This document shows, in pieces, positions 6,159-6,377 of a stretch of 6,377 bases of DNA. This DNA comes from Planctomycetaceae bacterium UBA6172 (GTDB taxonomy: Bacteria; Planctomycetota; Planctomycetia; Pirellulales; Pirellulaceae). Position numbers and translations under genes: made by a program. The stretch lies in the NCBI GenBank assembly GCA_002422955.1, contig DITY01000315.1, positions 3,564-9,940 on the forward strand, given 5' to 3'. Below the pieces are notes generated by a model, which did no database searches, was not told where the DNA came from, and saw nothing but the letters and a program-made list of their open reading frames with translations. Position 1 is the stretch's first letter; every line of letters begins with the position of its first letter.

Positions 6159-6377
6159 TCACTCGTAGCGCAGTGCGTCGATCGGGTCCAAACGGCTCGC
6201 CCGGCGGGCGGGGTAATAGCCAAAGAAAATGCCGACGCCCGCCGCAAAGACCATCGCCACCGCCGCCGCCGGCAGCGACACCACGATCGGCCAATCGGCC
6301 GCGGGGCTGTAGGCGTTGATCAGCATCGTGACGCTCGTCGACGCCGCGATCCCCAACATCAGCCCGATCACGCCACC
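6159..6377 (-). CDS. MacB/FtsX-family ABC transporter permease, C-terminal fragment
   Basis: Only the last 72 codons are in the window; the gene continues past the right edge, and the GTG at 6371 is internal. The fragment has a membrane helix (GGVIGLMLGIAASTSVTMLI), a short periplasmic loop (NAYSPAADWPIVVS), a last membrane helix (LPAAAVAMVFAAGVGIFFGY) and the hallmark family ending YPARRASRLDPIDALRYE before a TGA at 6159-6161. This FGYYPArrAs-LdPI-ALRYE ending is characteristic of MacB-type permeases and related putative export systems. The protein would be the inner-membrane subunit partnered with the ATPase 6 nt downstream. A MacA-like adaptor often precedes such permeases and would lie outside this window. 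Confidence 0.9.
   Translation of the reverse strand, partial: GGVIGLMLGIAASTSVTMLINAYSPAADWPIVVSLPAAAVAMVFAAGVGIFFGYYPARRASRLDPIDALRYE

Overview
The window looks like chromosomal DNA of a Planctomycetota bacterium, probably of the Pirellulaceae/Rhodopirellula kind. The clues are high G+C (roughly 60%), mostly weak or missing Shine-Dalgarno sites, a phosphate-selective-porin-like outer membrane protein with a long pre-barrel linker, and a TolC homologue with a long charged C-terminal tail. The taxonomic call is an inference from gene style; no rRNA or other marker is present.

Layout from left to right: (1) 1-1365, minus strand: the first 455 codons of an OprO/OprP-type porin that runs off the left edge. 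(2) 1366-1623: a divergent intergenic region with a perfect inverted repeat and a pair of 7-bp direct repeats one helical turn apart. (3) 1624-3054, plus strand: a full-length homologue of SelA (L-seryl-tRNA(Sec) selenium transferase) in which the family's PLP-binding lysine is a glycine and other active-site signatures are degenerate. (4) 3055-3157: a short convergent gap with one weak hairpin. (5) 3158-6377, minus strand, read right to left: the C-terminal end of a MacB/FtsX-type ABC permease, a MacB/LolD-type ABC ATPase starting 6 nt downstream, and, after a 163-nt gap, a TolC-family outer membrane efflux protein.

The right-hand genes form a coherent tripartite export cluster. The permease and ATPase would form the inner-membrane ABC complex and the TolC protein the outer-membrane duct. 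A MacA-like adaptor is not visible but may lie upstream of the permease, beyond the right edge. The porin is a separate outer-membrane uptake channel.

The most notable item is the SelA-like protein. It keeps the length and end-to-end motif layout of SelA but has lost the catalytic lysine (SGD-G-LLGGP instead of SGD-K-LLGGP) and has no lysine at all between residues 240 and 408. It is therefore probably a pseudoenzyme or a repurposed member of the fold-type-I PLP family. No tRNA(Sec), selB or selD is present in the window.
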